From contig NZ_JALLPL010000001.1 in NCBI RefSeq assembly GCF_023276355.1, forward strand, positions 1,054,001 to 1,118,000: DNA of 64,000 nt, in the 5' to 3' direction. The notes under the pieces are model-generated. The model ran no database searches and was not told the origin of the DNA. It saw only the letters and a program-made list of their open reading frames with translations. Source of the DNA: Haloplanus sp. XH21 (GTDB taxonomy: Archaea; Halobacteriota; Halobacteria; Halobacteriales; Haloferacaceae). Both the position numbers and the translations under genes were made by a program. Shown piece after piece: positions 9,412-19,052 of the stretch (positions within the stretch are counted from its first letter, which is position 1; each line of letters begins with the position of its first letter).

Positions 9412-10479
9412 ATGCGAATCCAGAGCCGCGGTCGGGGAGAGGAGGGGCGCACCCGACTGACGGTCGTCCCCGAAAACGTCGACGACCTCTGGCACCTGTC
9501 CTACGTCCTCGAACCCGGTGACGAAGTCGAGGGCGATACGAGTCGCCGCATCCAGCGCAACGACGAGCAGATGCGCGACACCGGCGGCGAGCGCGAGCAT
9601 ATCCACGTCACCCTGGAGGTCGAGGAGGTGGAGTTCGCCCGCTTCGCCAACCGCCTGCGGGTGAGCGGCGTCATCGTCGGCTGTTCGCGGGAGGACCAGC
9701 TCGGCCACCACCACACGCTGAACGTCGAGGAACACGACGAACTGACCATCGTCAAACGTTTCAAACCGGATCAGATGGAGCGCATCGAGGAGGCGGAGGC
9801 CGCCGCCGAGAACCCCGATGTCGCCATCGCGACGGTCGAAGAGGGCGAGGCGCACATCCACACCGTCGCCCAGTACGGCACCGAGGAGTACGCCTCGTTC
9901 ACCCGGCCGACGGGCAAGGGGGAGTACGCCCGCCCGCGCTCGGAACTGTTCGAGGACCTGGGCGACGCACTTTCGCATCTCGACCCCGACGCCATCATCC
10001 TCGCGGGCCCCGGTTTCACCAAGGGTGACGCGCTGGACCACCTCGAAGACGAGTATCCGGACCTGGCCGATCGGACGACCACCGTCGACACGGCGGGCGT
10101 GGGCGACCGGGGCGTCCACGAGGTGTTGAAACGCGGCGCACTCGAGGAGGTCCAGACCGAGACGCGTATCGCCCGCGAGGCGGAACTCATCGACGCGTTG
10201 ACCGAGGAGATCGCGACGGGCGAGAAGGCCACCTACGGCGTCGAGGCGGTGGCCGAGGCGGCCGAATACGGCGCCGTCGAGACGCTGCTGGTCCTCGACG
10301 ATCGACTCCGGGAGGAACGCCAGGGCGAAGGCGAGTGGGACCGCGACGTCGACGACATCATCACGTCCGTCGAACAGCAGGGCGGTGACGTGGTCGTCTT
10401 CTCCGGGGAGTTCGACCCCGGCCAGCGCCTGAAGAACCTGGGCGGCATCGCGGCGCTGTTGCGGTACCGCCTCGACTGA
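9412..10479 (+). CDS. pelA: Pelota (Dom34) mRNA surveillance / ribosome rescue factor
   Basis: A 355-residue protein with an N-terminal Sm-like domain ('[17 protein letters not shown]', '[12 protein letters not shown]', 'LRVSGVI'), a central eRF1-2-like domain ('[16 protein letters not shown]') and a C-terminal eRF1-3-like domain ('[10 protein letters not shown]' ... '[11 protein letters not shown]'). As in known Pelota proteins, the GGQ motif of release factor aRF1 is absent. The family splits stalled ribosomes together with an aEF1A-like GTPase and ABCE1. It follows rqcH closely, suggesting co-expression. Its stop abuts the stop of the convergent cyclodeaminase-like gene. Confidence 0.93.
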   Translation: MRIQSRGRGEEGRTRLTVVPENVDDLWHLSYVLEPGDEVEGDTSRRIQRNDEQMRDTGGEREHIHVTLEVEEVEFARFANRLRVSGVIVGCSREDQLGHHHTLNVEEHDELTIVKRFKPDQMERIEEAEAAAENPDVAIATVEEGEAHIHTVAQYGTEEYASFTRPTGKGEYARPRSELFEDLGDALSHLDPDAIILAGPGFTKGDALDHLEDEYPDLADRTTTVDTAGVGDRGVHEVLKRGALEEVQTETRIAREAELIDALTEEIATGEKATYGVEAVAEAAEYGAVETLLVLDDRLREERQGEGEWDRDVDDIITSVEQQGGDVVVFSGEFDPGQRLKNLGGIAALLRYRLD

Positions 10480-11478
10480 TCACTCGCCCGTCAGCGCCTC
10501 GCTCGCGGGCGCAAAGGAGATGGTCGAGCCACGGCCCGCGTCCTGCGCTCGTTCGTAGAGCATGGCGGCCGCCGCGGCGGTTTCGATCCCCGTCCCGCCG
10601 CTGTCGAAGACGGTGATTTCGTCGGCAGCGGTGCGGCCGGGGACGGCCCCTGCGACGACCTCGCCGAGTTCGCCGTGGAGGTGGTCCGCGTCGACGGCGC
10701 CGGACTCGACGGCGTGCATATACGAGCCAGCGTCCTGCGTGGCCCGGTCGCGCAGGTCGAGGACGTACGTCGCCCGCGCGACGGTCGTCTCGTCGAGTTC
10801 GCGCTTTTCGGGATGGTACTGCCCCATCGCCGTGACGTGGGTGCCCGGTTCGAGCAGGTCGCCGTCGAAGACGGGGTCCGGGGCGTTCGTCGCGGTGACG
10901 ACGATGTCCGCGCCCTCGACGGCGGCGGCGCTGGAGGAGACGGCGGCGACGCTGGCGTCGAGGCGGCGGTCCATCTCGCCCGCGAAGGATTCGCGGTTCT
11001 CCTTGGTCGGCGAGTAGATCCAGACGGTGTCGATGTCCCGGACGGTGTCGATGGCGCGGAGTTGGCCGCGGGCCTGGGCACCGGAGCCGAAGACGCCGAC
11101 GCTCGACGCGTCCCGACGGGCGAGGGCGTCGACGCCGACGGCGCCGGCCGCCCCCGTCTTGAACGGGTTCATGCTCGCCCCGTCGAGGACGGCGAGCGGT
11201 TCGCCCGACTCGGCGTCGAACAGCGGCGTCACGAACCACGCGTCACCCTCCCCGAACCCGGCGGCGTACATGTAGCCACCCATCACGCCCGTGTCGGGGA
11301 GGACAGCCGTGTAGGAGGTGAACAGCCCCGGTGGCTCGTCGTTGTAGAGCGCGGTGCGTGGCTCCGCGGGGGCGCCGTCGCCGCGCTGGCGATAGCCGTC
11401 GCGGACGGCGGCCACGTAGTCGGCGGGCGTCGCCAGGTCGTCGACGTCGTCGCTGGTCAGGAACAGGGTGTCGGTCAT
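10480..11478 (-). CDS. Ornithine cyclodeaminase / mu-crystallin family dehydrogenase
   Basis: A 332-residue protein with the NAD-binding turn 'VGVFGSGAQARGQLRAI' near residue 128, 'GASMNPFKTGAAGAVGVDAL' before it (the family's conserved Lys-Thr-Gly-Ala patch), and 'ADIVVTATNAPDPVFDG'. Members act as ornithine cyclodeaminase, as archaeal alanine dehydrogenase or as ketimine reductase. The sequence alone does not decide which, so no symbol is given. The gene is convergent with pelA with no gap between stops. Confidence 0.85.
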   Translation of the reverse strand: MTDTLFLTSDDVDDLATPADYVAAVRDGYRQRGDGAPAEPRTALYNDEPPGLFTSYTAVLPDTGVMGGYMYAAGFGEGDAWFVTPLFDAESGEPLAVLDGASMNPFKTGAAGAVGVDALARRDASSVGVFGSGAQARGQLRAIDTVRDIDTVWIYSPTKENRESFAGEMDRRLDASVAAVSSSAAAVEGADIVVTATNAPDPVFDGDLLEPGTHVTAMGQYHPEKRELDETTVARATYVLDLRDRATQDAGSYMHAVESGAVDADHLHGELGEVVAGAVPGRTAADEITVFDSGGTGIETAAAAAMLYERAQDAGRGSTISFAPASEALTGE

Positions 11479-11523
11479 ACTCGCGTCTGTGGGCGGCGCG
11501 CAGTTATACTATTGGTCGGCGGG

Positions 11524-11751
11524 TCAGTCCGCGCCCGTCGGCGGGGCCGTTGTCGACGCGTGCGTGGCGGCGACGGACGGCTGCGATGCGGGGGCGTTGA
11601 CGAACAGCGCGTGACCGACGACGAGACTGGCGACGGCCCCACCGACCGGGAGCGCAGCCATGAATCCGACGCCGACGGCGCCGAGGCCACCAGTGATCCC
11701 GACTAGCGTGACGGGGACGAGCACGAGGACGAGATCGTAATACCCAATCAT
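11524..11751 (-). CDS. Small two-helix membrane protein
   Basis: A 75-residue protein with two hydrophobic segments (residues 5-27 and 34-52, 'VGGAVASLVVGHALFVNAP') and a Ser/Thr/Pro-rich tail. This size and pattern are common in haloarchaea, with no known function. It lies alone upstream of the cyclodeaminase-like gene on the same strand, and its start at 11751 is followed upstream by an AT-rich stretch that may hold promoters for both directions. Confidence 0.6.
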   Translation of the reverse strand: MIGYYDLVLVLVPVTLVGITGGLGAVGVGFMAALPVGGAVASLVVGHALFVNAPASQPSVAATHASTTAPPTGAD

Positions 11752-11945
11752 GAGTATTGTTCACACGACTATACTCTCGGTTGGCATATAATATTTTCCG
11801 TCGTCATCCGGAATCTGTGAGATGCTTTTCCAGTGCTTACTCATAAGTTTTCAATCAACGATCGTTGTGTAACTCGGGCGCGGGATCGGATGTTTCATCG
11901 ACGATTCAGATAGGAATTAAGTCGATCGGTGCCGTTGTGTCGGCC

Positions 11946-13241
11946 GTGAACCGGAACGACCGGGAGATCGTCGCTCTCGTGATGCTGGCTCACAGCCTGG
12001 TCCATACGTACGAACTCTCGATTCCCATCTTCGTCTCCATCTGGCTGGCCGAGTTCGAGGTGATACGGGTGGCGGGGATGGAGTTCGCCGTCACGCAGGC
12101 GTCGCTCGGGGTGATCGTCACCGCCGGTTACGGGCTGTTCGGTCTCGGCGCGCTTCCGGGCGGTATCGTCGCCGACCGCGTCGGCTCGCGGCGACTCATC
12201 GGCGCCTGTCTGTTCGGCATGGGCGGCTCGTTTCTCCTGCTCGGGCTCGCCCCCGGTCTCGTCGCCGTGGCGCTGGCGTTGCTGGTGTGGGGCGCGGCCG
12301 CCAGCGTCTACCATCCGGCGGGGCTGACGCTCATCAGCAAGGGCGTCACCGTCCGCGGCACCGGCTTCGCGTATCACGGCGCCGCTGGCAACCTGGGGAT
12401 CGGTCTCGGTCCCCTGATAACCGCTATCCTCTTGCTCGTGTTCGACTGGTCGACGGTGGCCATGCTGCTCGCGGTGCCCGCTCTCGTCGCGGGCGTCTAC
12501 GCCGTGCGCGCCGAGTTCGACGAGACGGCCGCCGTCGACGCCGACGACAGCACCGTCGACGCGCGCGCCGGCAGCGGCGTCGAATCCGTGCGTGCGTTCT
12601 TCGCGGAGTCGAAACGGCTCTTCGTGGGCGCCTTCGCTGTCGTGTTCCTCATCACGATGTGTAGCGGTCTCTACTACCGGAGCGTCCTCACCTTCCTGCC
12701 GAGTCTCCTGTCGACGTTCCCCGGGTTCGAACCCATCCCGCTCGCCGCGCTCCTGCCGGGCGTGGACCCGAGCGCCGGTCGGACGCTCAACCCCGAACGC
12801 TACTTCTACGCCGGACTGTTGCTCGTCGGCGTCCTCGGGCAGTACACCGGCGGCAAACTCAGCGATCGGCTCCCCTCCGAATACGGCATTGCGGGCGTGT
12901 TCGCCGCGCTCACTGTCCTCGCTCTCGCCTTTCTCCCCGTCGCGGAGATGGGACTACGGCCGCTGCTCGTCTTCGGCGCGCTGTTCGGCGTCACGCTGTT
13001 CATGGCACAGCCGATCTACCAGGCCACTATCGCCGACTACACGCCCGTCGGGACGCGCGGACTCTCCTACGGCTACACCTACCTCGGCGTCTTCGGCATC
13101 GGTGCGCTCGGCGGGGTCATCGCGGGAACGATCCTCACCTACGCCGATCCGGGGACGCTCTTCCTCGCCCTCGCCGGTATCGCCGCCGCCGCGACGGGAC
13201 TTTCCGTGCTGCTCGTCCGACGCCGGGCTACCGGAGCTTGA
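11946..13241 (+). CDS. Major facilitator superfamily transporter
   Basis: About 431 residues with some 11-12 membrane helices. The MFS loop motif is seen as 'GGIVADRVGSRRLIGAC' after helix 2 and a second copy as 'GGKLSDRLPSEYGIAG'. I prefer the GTG at 11946 ('VNRNDREIVALVMLAHS'), because the first helix starts directly after it. A TTG at 11865 would add 27 poorly conserved residues. The substrate is unknown. The last 14 bases overlap the end of the convergent DUF3054 gene. Confidence 0.82.
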   Translation: MNRNDREIVALVMLAHSLVHTYELSIPIFVSIWLAEFEVIRVAGMEFAVTQASLGVIVTAGYGLFGLGALPGGIVADRVGSRRLIGACLFGMGGSFLLLGLAPGLVAVALALLVWGAAASVYHPAGLTLISKGVTVRGTGFAYHGAAGNLGIGLGPLITAILLLVFDWSTVAMLLAVPALVAGVYAVRAEFDETAAVDADDSTVDARAGSGVESVRAFFAESKRLFVGAFAVVFLITMCSGLYYRSVLTFLPSLLSTFPGFEPIPLAALLPGVDPSAGRTLNPERYFYAGLLLVGVLGQYTGGKLSDRLPSEYGIAGVFAALTVLALAFLPVAEMGLRPLLVFGALFGVTLFMAQPIYQATIADYTPVGTRGLSYGYTYLGVFGIGALGGVIAGTILTYADPGTLFLALAGIAAAATGLSVLLVRRRATGA

Positions 13242-13647
13242 AAAAGAGCGCGCGCCACAGCCCCAGACCGACGAAGCCGACGCCGATCGAGACGGCCAGG
13301 AAGGAGAGCGCGACGTTGCCCCGAACGAACGGCGTCGCCCGAATCCCCATCGCTATCAGGTCGGCGACCAGCCAGGATCGAAGGGCGAGCGGAACGGCGG
13401 CTTTCGCCGACTCCGCCGCGCCGGGAGCGTACGCGCCGAGCAGGGGCGCGGCGATGATCCAGCCCACGAAGAAGGGAGCCAGCGTGCCGACGAGATAGCC
13501 GGGATTCGCGGCGACGTACGACACACCGTTGTGATGGACCGTACCCGCGCCGAACAGGACGGCGATGAGGAGGAAGTCACCGACCGCCAGCGGCGCCGTA
13601 CGGCCGTCGAGACGGTTCTCGAGGAACGCCGGGACTGCGTTGGCCAT
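13228..13647 (-). CDS. DUF3054 family membrane protein
   Basis: A 139-residue protein with four predicted helices. It has the DUF3054 pattern: 'DFLLIAVLFGAGTVHHNG' in the first helix, 'TLAPFFVGWIIAAPLLGAY' in the second and 'LRSWLVADLIAMGIRA' in the third. Function unknown. It overlaps the MFS gene tail to tail by 14 bases. Confidence 0.85.
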   Translation of the reverse strand: MANAVPAFLENRLDGRTAPLAVGDFLLIAVLFGAGTVHHNGVSYVAANPGYLVGTLAPFFVGWIIAAPLLGAYAPGAAESAKAAVPLALRSWLVADLIAMGIRATPFVRGNVALSFLAVSIGVGFVGLGLWRALFFKLR

Positions 13648-13668
13648 ATCCGGCGTTTCGACCGGGGC

Positions 13669-14277
13669 CTAATGGCTCCCTCGCTTCGTCCCGAGGACGG
13701 TGTACGCGAACCCCCGATCGAGCACCGTCGCGTCGAGGCCCGCGCTGTCCACGGCCGTTGCCGTCGTCTCGGGGCGCCGAAACGTCGACTCGAAGCCGAC
13801 GGCCCGCTCCGACGCGGCCAGCAGTCGGCCACGGAGGGTCCCGGGATCGAACTCCCGGATCACGAGGACGCCGCCGGGACGGAGCACGCGCGCCGTCTCT
13901 TCGAGCGCGGCTTCGGGATCCGGCAGGTGGTGGAACGCGTCGAGGAGGACGACGGCGTCGACGGCGCCGTCCCGGAGCGGCAGTCGGCCGGCGTCGCCCT
14001 GCACCGACGCGACACCGCGGGCCGCCGCTCGCCGGAGCATGGCGCGTGAGGCGTCGACCACGACGGCGTCGACCGAGCCGAGTCCGGCCGCCGCCGCTGA
14101 CTCGGTGACCGCCCGCGCGCCCCGTCCCGTCCCCCCGGCGAGATCCAGCACCCGCGTGACGGGGCGGTCGGCGCGGGCCAGCCCGGCCCAGATGGGTTCC
14201 GGGTCGGTCGCGGGCGCGAGGCGGTCGTACAGCCGGGCGACCCGGTCGAAGAACGCGACGTCTCCCTCACCGTGCAT
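13669..14277 (-). CDS. Class I SAM-dependent methyltransferase (UbiE-like)
   Basis: About 202 residues from ATG 14277, chosen because 'MHGEGDVAFFDRVARLYDRLAP' is a typical UbiE/COQ5-like opening. SAM-binding motif I is 'VLDLAGGTGRGARAV', the acidic residue after strand 2 is in 'DAVVVDASRAML', motif II is 'DAVVLLDAFHHLPDP' and motif III 'VLRPGGVLVIREFDPG'. The acceptor is unknown. A quinone or small molecule is likely by family. It is transcribed towards the DUF3054 gene and back to back with the GNAT gene. Confidence 0.85.
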   Translation of the reverse strand: MHGEGDVAFFDRVARLYDRLAPATDPEPIWAGLARADRPVTRVLDLAGGTGRGARAVTESAAAAGLGSVDAVVVDASRAMLRRAAARGVASVQGDAGRLPLRDGAVDAVVLLDAFHHLPDPEAALEETARVLRPGGVLVIREFDPGTLRGRLLAASERAVGFESTFRRPETTATAVDSAGLDATVLDRGFAYTVLGTKRGSH

Positions 14278-14334
14278 AGGTTTCCATGGGAGACCGAGCG
14301 CCAAAGGTTTCGGGGCGGACGCCCTCGGCACGGT

Positions 14335-14931
14335 ATGGCGTTCGCCCTCCTCGGCTGGCCGCCCGACGGCCCGACCCTCCGTCTCGACTACCGCCGGTTC
14401 GCGTACGCCGGCAAGTTCGTCCTCGGCGCGACGGGGAAGGCAGTCGTGTACGACGCGAACGCCGCCGCCGAGGACTCTGCCTATGACGACGCCGTTCTCG
14501 CGGCCGCGTCGTTCAGCCCCGACCGCACCGACGACGACTGTCTCTGTGTCCGTTACATCACCGTCCGTGACGACCGCCAGGGCGACGGCCTCGGCTCTCG
14601 CCTCCTGGCCTTCGTCGCTGACTGCGCCGAGGCGCGGGGGTTCGACCGCCTCCGCATCGCCGTCAACAACCCCGTCGCCTACCGGGCGGCCTACCGCGCC
14701 GGTTTCGGGTTCACGGGCGACGAGACGGGGCTGGCCGAACTCGTCTGCGAACGTCCCGGTCCGCGCGACGCCGAGACGTACCGCGACGGCCTGGAGCGCT
14801 ATCGCGGCCGCGAATTCGACGACGAGATGGCGTCGTTCCTCGACGACGAACGGGGTAGCGACCCGCCCGCTGTCGTCGATCCGCCGGATGGCGTCGGCGT
14901 GGTGGACGGAGATGTGGTTCCCTGGCAGTGA
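14335..14931 (+). CDS. GNAT-family N-acetyltransferase
   Basis: A 198-residue protein. The acetyl-CoA site is visible as 'CVRYITVRDDRQGDGLGSRLLAFV' (motif A with its Arg/Gln-Xaa-Xaa-Gly-Xaa-Gly loop, given as a span at about residues 77-99) and the later 'NNPVAYRAAYRAGFGFTG'. The acceptor is unknown. ATG 14335 is preceded by the short divergent spacer shared with the methyltransferase gene. It is the last core-type gene before the AT-richer spacer and the orphan nuclease. Confidence 0.8.
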   Translation: MAFALLGWPPDGPTLRLDYRRFAYAGKFVLGATGKAVVYDANAAAEDSAYDDAVLAAASFSPDRTDDDCLCVRYITVRDDRQGDGLGSRLLAFVADCAEARGFDRLRIAVNNPVAYRAAYRAGFGFTGDETGLAELVCERPGPRDAETYRDGLERYRGREFDDEMASFLDDERGSDPPAVVDPPDGVGVVDGDVVPWQ

Positions 14932-15074
14932 CTGCTCTTGGTCTACGCTTGAGATCCTGACAATTCATCGTCGACGATGTGATCCGCGGACGATGCTCCC
15001 GAACACGCGAGTAGACGGTCAATCTGTCGGCGAGGTAAATTGAAGTGTAGCTGTAAATAACGGCTGTACAACAT

Positions 15075-16715
15075 ATGGAGTTGCGTGAACTGATCGATCA
15101 GGACTGGAAGAGTCACGAACGAAAGCGGTTCATCAAGGACAATACGAAAACACGTACCGACGAGTTTGACCCGGAAGCGTTCAAACACGACGGGTTCAGC
15201 GACCGCGAAGAATATCTCGAAACACACGCTCCCGCTCTCGCAGACGAGATTCGACTCCATGCGGAACTCAACGACTTCACGCCGCCACGTCTCAGCGCGA
15301 TCAACGACTCGCCGTATCAAGCACTCGTCATTCGGTACGGGATCCTCCACCAACTCATCCAACGACCGGACTACAGTATGGAGAAGGGCCCGCTTCTGGA
15401 TGCCGTTCAGGACTGGCAGCACACGCTCATCGAAGACTACGACGACGGGTCGTTCCCGGAGTCCGACGACCTCCTCCATCTCGCCCATGCGGCTGTCGAC
15501 TACAAGAACCAGATCGACGATTCGGAACTCCACATGGTGTACAGTTACTTCGAACTCCATAACCGATCCCACGACAGCAAACACGAGTACTACACGTGGC
15601 TCGATTTCTTCCAGCGGCTCTCTGCGATCGAGCGGTTCCCCAAGGTCTCACGGTCGGACAACCCCGAACACGCACGCGATACGATCGAGAAAGGGCTGTG
15701 GTCACTCCAGGAGCAGGCGATCGTCTACGAGGTCAACGGCGACGACTTCGACGAACTCGTTGGCATCCCGGAGGACTACGTCGATGTCGTCCGTGACTGG
15801 CTGTACTACGAAATGTCGGACGAGAACTTCCTGCAGATGCTGGAGACGCTCGACCCGTTCGACCGCCAGTCCGTGTTGATCGACGCGCGTGAACGATTCG
15901 GTGTCGACGGGAAGAACTACGGCCGGAATCAAGATCGCCGAGAGAACATCGTCGCGGCGGGCGTCTACCCCAGTGAACTCCTGAAGGAAGTCGTCGAGAA
16001 AGACGATCTCAAGGCGATCGTCGATCGATATAGTCTCGACGCGCACAAGCGCAAGACCGACGAGATGGTGTCGGCGATCATCGACTACTTCGAGCATTCT
16101 CAGAAAACCGTCGATGAGGACGAACCGGCCGTCGATCTGTATCTGGATGTTTACGAAGATATCGCGGATGGTGCCGTGAAACAGGTCCCTCCCCAACTGC
16201 AGGATCTCGTCGATGCCGATCACCCAGCGGAGAAACTGGACGTGTTATTCGAAGATGCGACGGCGGAAATCTTTCGAGAAGCGCTCAACCTCGAAGAGAC
16301 GACCCAGTTAGGGCAGCAGGCGAGCGGTGTCGTGGCTGATGGAGAAATCGAACAGGACGGGCAGTGGTTACTCTGGGATAACAAGCGCAGACGGCAGAAG
16401 TTTCGCCTCGGCAGTGACACGCGTAGCAAGATCAAGAGCTACATCGATACGAAAAGCGAGCAGCACGACGTCGAGTGGTTTCTTATCATTGCGCCCGACT
16501 TCACGGAGCAGGCGGCGACGAACGCGACGCAATTAGAGAAGCAACTCGGGACGGATATTCGATTAGTACGAGCGGCTGATCTGAAAGAACTCGCCGACGT
16601 GTGGCGAGAACGTTACGCAGCAGATGGCCGAGAGTTACCCTTATCTATTTTCTACGGATCGGGAGTTTTCGATCTGAACGCCGCAGCCGACTGGCTCAAA
16701 ACACAGTTTGCGTAG
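15075..16715 (+). CDS. Orphan FokI-like PD-(D/E)XK nuclease with SAP-like segment
   Basis: A 546-residue protein not assigned to a known system. Residues about 420-500 look like a FokI-type cleavage core: 'GVVADGEIEQDGQWLLWDNK' gives the D ... DxK pattern, followed by 'KIKSYIDTK' and 'EWFLIIAPDF'. Residues about 308-340 ('LKAIVDRYSLDAHKRKTDEM') resemble a SAP DNA-binding helix pair. The first 280 residues are helical and unrecognised. No methyltransferase gene is adjacent. Codon use is less GC-biased than in its neighbours, and an AT-rich spacer precedes it, so I infer transfer. A role in DNA restriction or phage defence is likely but unproven. Confidence 0.6.
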   Translation: MELRELIDQDWKSHERKRFIKDNTKTRTDEFDPEAFKHDGFSDREEYLETHAPALADEIRLHAELNDFTPPRLSAINDSPYQALVIRYGILHQLIQRPDYSMEKGPLLDAVQDWQHTLIEDYDDGSFPESDDLLHLAHAAVDYKNQIDDSELHMVYSYFELHNRSHDSKHEYYTWLDFFQRLSAIERFPKVSRSDNPEHARDTIEKGLWSLQEQAIVYEVNGDDFDELVGIPEDYVDVVRDWLYYEMSDENFLQMLETLDPFDRQSVLIDARERFGVDGKNYGRNQDRRENIVAAGVYPSELLKEVVEKDDLKAIVDRYSLDAHKRKTDEMVSAIIDYFEHSQKTVDEDEPAVDLYLDVYEDIADGAVKQVPPQLQDLVDADHPAEKLDVLFEDATAEIFREALNLEETTQLGQQASGVVADGEIEQDGQWLLWDNKRRRQKFRLGSDTRSKIKSYIDTKSEQHDVEWFLIIAPDFTEQAATNATQLEKQLGTDIRLVRAADLKELADVWRERYAADGRELPLSIFYGSGVFDLNAAADWLKTQFA

Positions 16716-16813
16716 CGCCCCTCGACCTGTCGTCGGCACGCCTCAGTCGGGGGAAAGCACGCGGTCGCTGACGAAGGCAGCCTTGAAAGTCAAGGCCTGC
16801 GTAGCGCCCAGTA

Positions 16814-17794
16814 ATGGGCAACGCAGACCTCCGCCAACTCGCCGCCATCTCGGACGTGACCTGGGACGAAGTGGCCGGGAGCGTCGTCGCCGTCGACGCG
16901 CACAACTGGCTGTATCGCTATCTCACGACCACGGTCAAGTGGACCGACTCGACCATCTACACCACCGCGGACGGCGAGGAGGTGGCGAACCTCGTCGGCA
17001 TCGTGCAAGGCCTCCCCAAGTTCTTCGACCACGACCTGACGCCCATCTTCGTCTTCGACGGTGGCGTCACGGAGTTGAAGGCGAGCGAGGTGGCCGACCG
17101 CCGCGAGAAGCGCGAACAGGCCGAGGAGCGCCGTGCCGAGGCCGAAGAGCGCGGTGAAACGGTCGAAGCCGCCCGTCTCGAAGCCCGCACGCAACGACTC
17201 ACCGATGTCATCCTGGAGACGACACGGGAACTGTTCGCCCGCCTCGACGTACCGGTCGTCGACGCCCCCGCCGAGGGCGAGGCGCAGGCGGCGTACATGG
17301 CGCGCCACGGCGACGCCGACTACGCGGGCAGCGAGGACTACGACACGCTGCTGTTCGGCGCGCCGCGAACCCTCCGCCAACTGACGAGCAAGGGCGCGCC
17401 GGAACTGATGGATCTCGACGCGACGCTCGCCCGCCACGACCTCACGCGCGAACAGCTGGTCGACGTGGCCATCCTGTGTGGCACGGACTTCAACCCCGGC
17501 GTCGACGGCGTCGGGCCGAAGACGGCGCTGCAGGCGATCCACGACCACGGCGACCTCTGGACCGCCCTCGACGCCGAGGGGTGGCAGGTGGTCAACGGCG
17601 ACCGGGTGCGCGACCTGTTTCTCGACCCACCGGTCACCGACGACTACGACATCGACCTCGATGTCGACCCCGACATGGACGCCGCTCGCGACTACGTCGT
17701 CGAGGAGTGGGAGGTCGACGCTGCCGAGGTAGAACGCGGTTTCGACCGTATCGAGGAGTCGCTGGTCCAGACGGGACTGGACCGCTGGACCTGA
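16814..17794 (+). CDS. fen: Flap endonuclease FEN-1
   Basis: A 326-residue protein with the N-terminal XPG domain ('[16 protein letters not shown]', '[13 protein letters not shown]'), the internal XPG domain ('[16 protein letters not shown]', '[14 protein letters not shown]') and the helix-two-turn-helix '[19 protein letters not shown]'. The acidic residues that bind two metal ions are in place. It cuts 5' flaps in Okazaki fragment maturation and base excision repair. The extreme end 'QTGLDRW' resembles a PCNA-interacting motif. A hairpin (CCTTGA/TCAAGG, 16781-16795) lies just upstream and could end transcription of the nuclease gene. Confidence 0.95.
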   Translation: MGNADLRQLAAISDVTWDEVAGSVVAVDAHNWLYRYLTTTVKWTDSTIYTTADGEEVANLVGIVQGLPKFFDHDLTPIFVFDGGVTELKASEVADRREKREQAEERRAEAEERGETVEAARLEARTQRLTDVILETTRELFARLDVPVVDAPAEGEAQAAYMARHGDADYAGSEDYDTLLFGAPRTLRQLTSKGAPELMDLDATLARHDLTREQLVDVAILCGTDFNPGVDGVGPKTALQAIHDHGDLWTALDAEGWQVVNGDRVRDLFLDPPVTDDYDIDLDVDPDMDAARDYVVEEWEVDAAEVERGFDRIEESLVQTGLDRWT

Positions 17795-17813
17795 TCGCGC
17801 CCCGCTCTCGCGG

Positions 17814-17826
17814 CAGGTTTTATCAC
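17814..17826 (+). promoter_or_regulatory. TATA-like box upstream of the AI-2E-type permease gene
   Basis: The motif 'CAGGTTTTATCACC' ends about 25 bases before the ATG at 17849, the usual distance for a leaderless haloarchaeal gene. Inferred from position only. Confidence 0.4.
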
Positions 17827-17848
17827 CTGTCCCGCGCGTGTCGTCTAC

Positions 17849-19000
17849 ATGTCGGTCCCCCAGGTGTCTCGCTACCGCCTCGGCTGGTGGAGTTTCGGTG
17901 CCGCGCTCGGGGCCGCCCTGCTGTACGTCGTCTACTCGTTCATCGGCACGTTCGTCTTCGGTGCGTTCATCTACTACGCCACGCGCCCCATCTACCGTCG
18001 TCTGCGGCGGCGGATTCGCCCCCCGAGTCTCGCCGCGGCGATTTCGCTGTTCGCGCTCGCCCTGCCCGCCCTGCTCCTGATCGCGTACGCCCTCAGCGTC
18101 GCCTTGAACGAACTCCTGTCGTACGTCAACGAGGGAGCCTTCGACCCGTCGAGATGGCCCATCGTCGACGAAGACCTCCTCAACGCCATCGCGGACCCCG
18201 CGGCACTGCTCGCCCTCGATCCGGAGCAGTATCTCACCCTCGAACAACTGCAGTCGCTGCTCTCCTCGCTCGGCTCGGCGGCGGACACGCTGGCCTTCGT
18301 CGGCGTCGGCGCCGTCCACCTGTTCGTGATGCTCGCGCTCGCCTTCTACCTGCTCCGCGACGGGGCTCGGCTCTCGCGGTGGACCATCGCGCGCTTCGGC
18401 GACGACCGGGGCGTCCTGGAGTCCTACGCCCGCGCGGTCGACCGTGACTTCCACGGCATCTTCTTCGGCAACATCCTCAACGCGGTGTTGACGGGGAGCA
18501 TCGGCGTGATCGCGTACTCGATACTCAACGTCTACGCACCCGCGGGGCTCCGGATCCCCGCGGCACCCCTGGTCGGGTTGCTCACGGGCATCGCGAGCCT
18601 GATTCCCATCGTCGGCATGAAGCTCATCTACGTCCCTGTCGCGCTGTATCTCGGCGGCGTGGGGTTTCTGACCGATCCGAGCACGCTCTGGTTCGTCGCC
18701 GTCTTCGCCGTCGTCTCGTTCGTCATCGTCGACACCATCCCCGACCTCGTGCTCCGCCCCTACGTCTCGGGCCGGAGCCTCCACGTCGGGAGTCTGATGA
18801 TCGCGTACACCTTCGGCCCTCTGCTCTTCGGCTGGTACGGGATCTTCCTGGCGCCCATGCTGCTCGTCCTGGTGATCCACTTCGCCCGACTGGTGTTGCC
18901 GGAGCTCATCGAATCCGAGCCGCTTCGCCCGTACGCGGTCGATCCGAGCGCGATGACGGCGGAAGCCGACGAGGCGGCCGACGAGACGGGACACGACTGA
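17849..19000 (+). CDS. AI-2E family transporter (PerM-like membrane protein)
   Basis: A 383-residue protein with about eight membrane segments. The pattern fits the family: 'FGAFIYYATRPIYRRLRRR' early, 'LALAFYLLRDGARL' before the cytosolic loop, then 'LTGIASLIPIVGMKLIYVP' and the C-terminal 'RPYVSGRSLHVGSLMI'. Family members export or exchange small molecules or sodium. The name AI-2 exporter comes from bacteria and should not be taken literally here. The tail is acidic. It follows fen with 54 bases between them. Confidence 0.85.
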   Translation: MSVPQVSRYRLGWWSFGAALGAALLYVVYSFIGTFVFGAFIYYATRPIYRRLRRRIRPPSLAAAISLFALALPALLLIAYALSVALNELLSYVNEGAFDPSRWPIVDEDLLNAIADPAALLALDPEQYLTLEQLQSLLSSLGSAADTLAFVGVGAVHLFVMLALAFYLLRDGARLSRWTIARFGDDRGVLESYARAVDRDFHGIFFGNILNAVLTGSIGVIAYSILNVYAPAGLRIPAAPLVGLLTGIASLIPIVGMKLIYVPVALYLGGVGFLTDPSTLWFVAVFAVVSFVIVDTIPDLVLRPYVSGRSLHVGSLMIAYTFGPLLFGWYGIFLAPMLLVLVIHFARLVLPELIESEPLRPYAVDPSAMTAEADEAADETGHD

Positions 19001-19052
19001 CGGTATGCGACGAACAGTAGTGACTACGTGGCTATTGTGTGCGGAAAAGGAA

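Noticed and set aside
16709..16809. 12-bp direct repeat TGCGTAGCGCCC (16709 and 16798) as a target duplication around the FokI-like gene.
   Set aside because: Both copies lie on the right side of the gene, so they do not flank it. Possibly chance, or a short local duplication.
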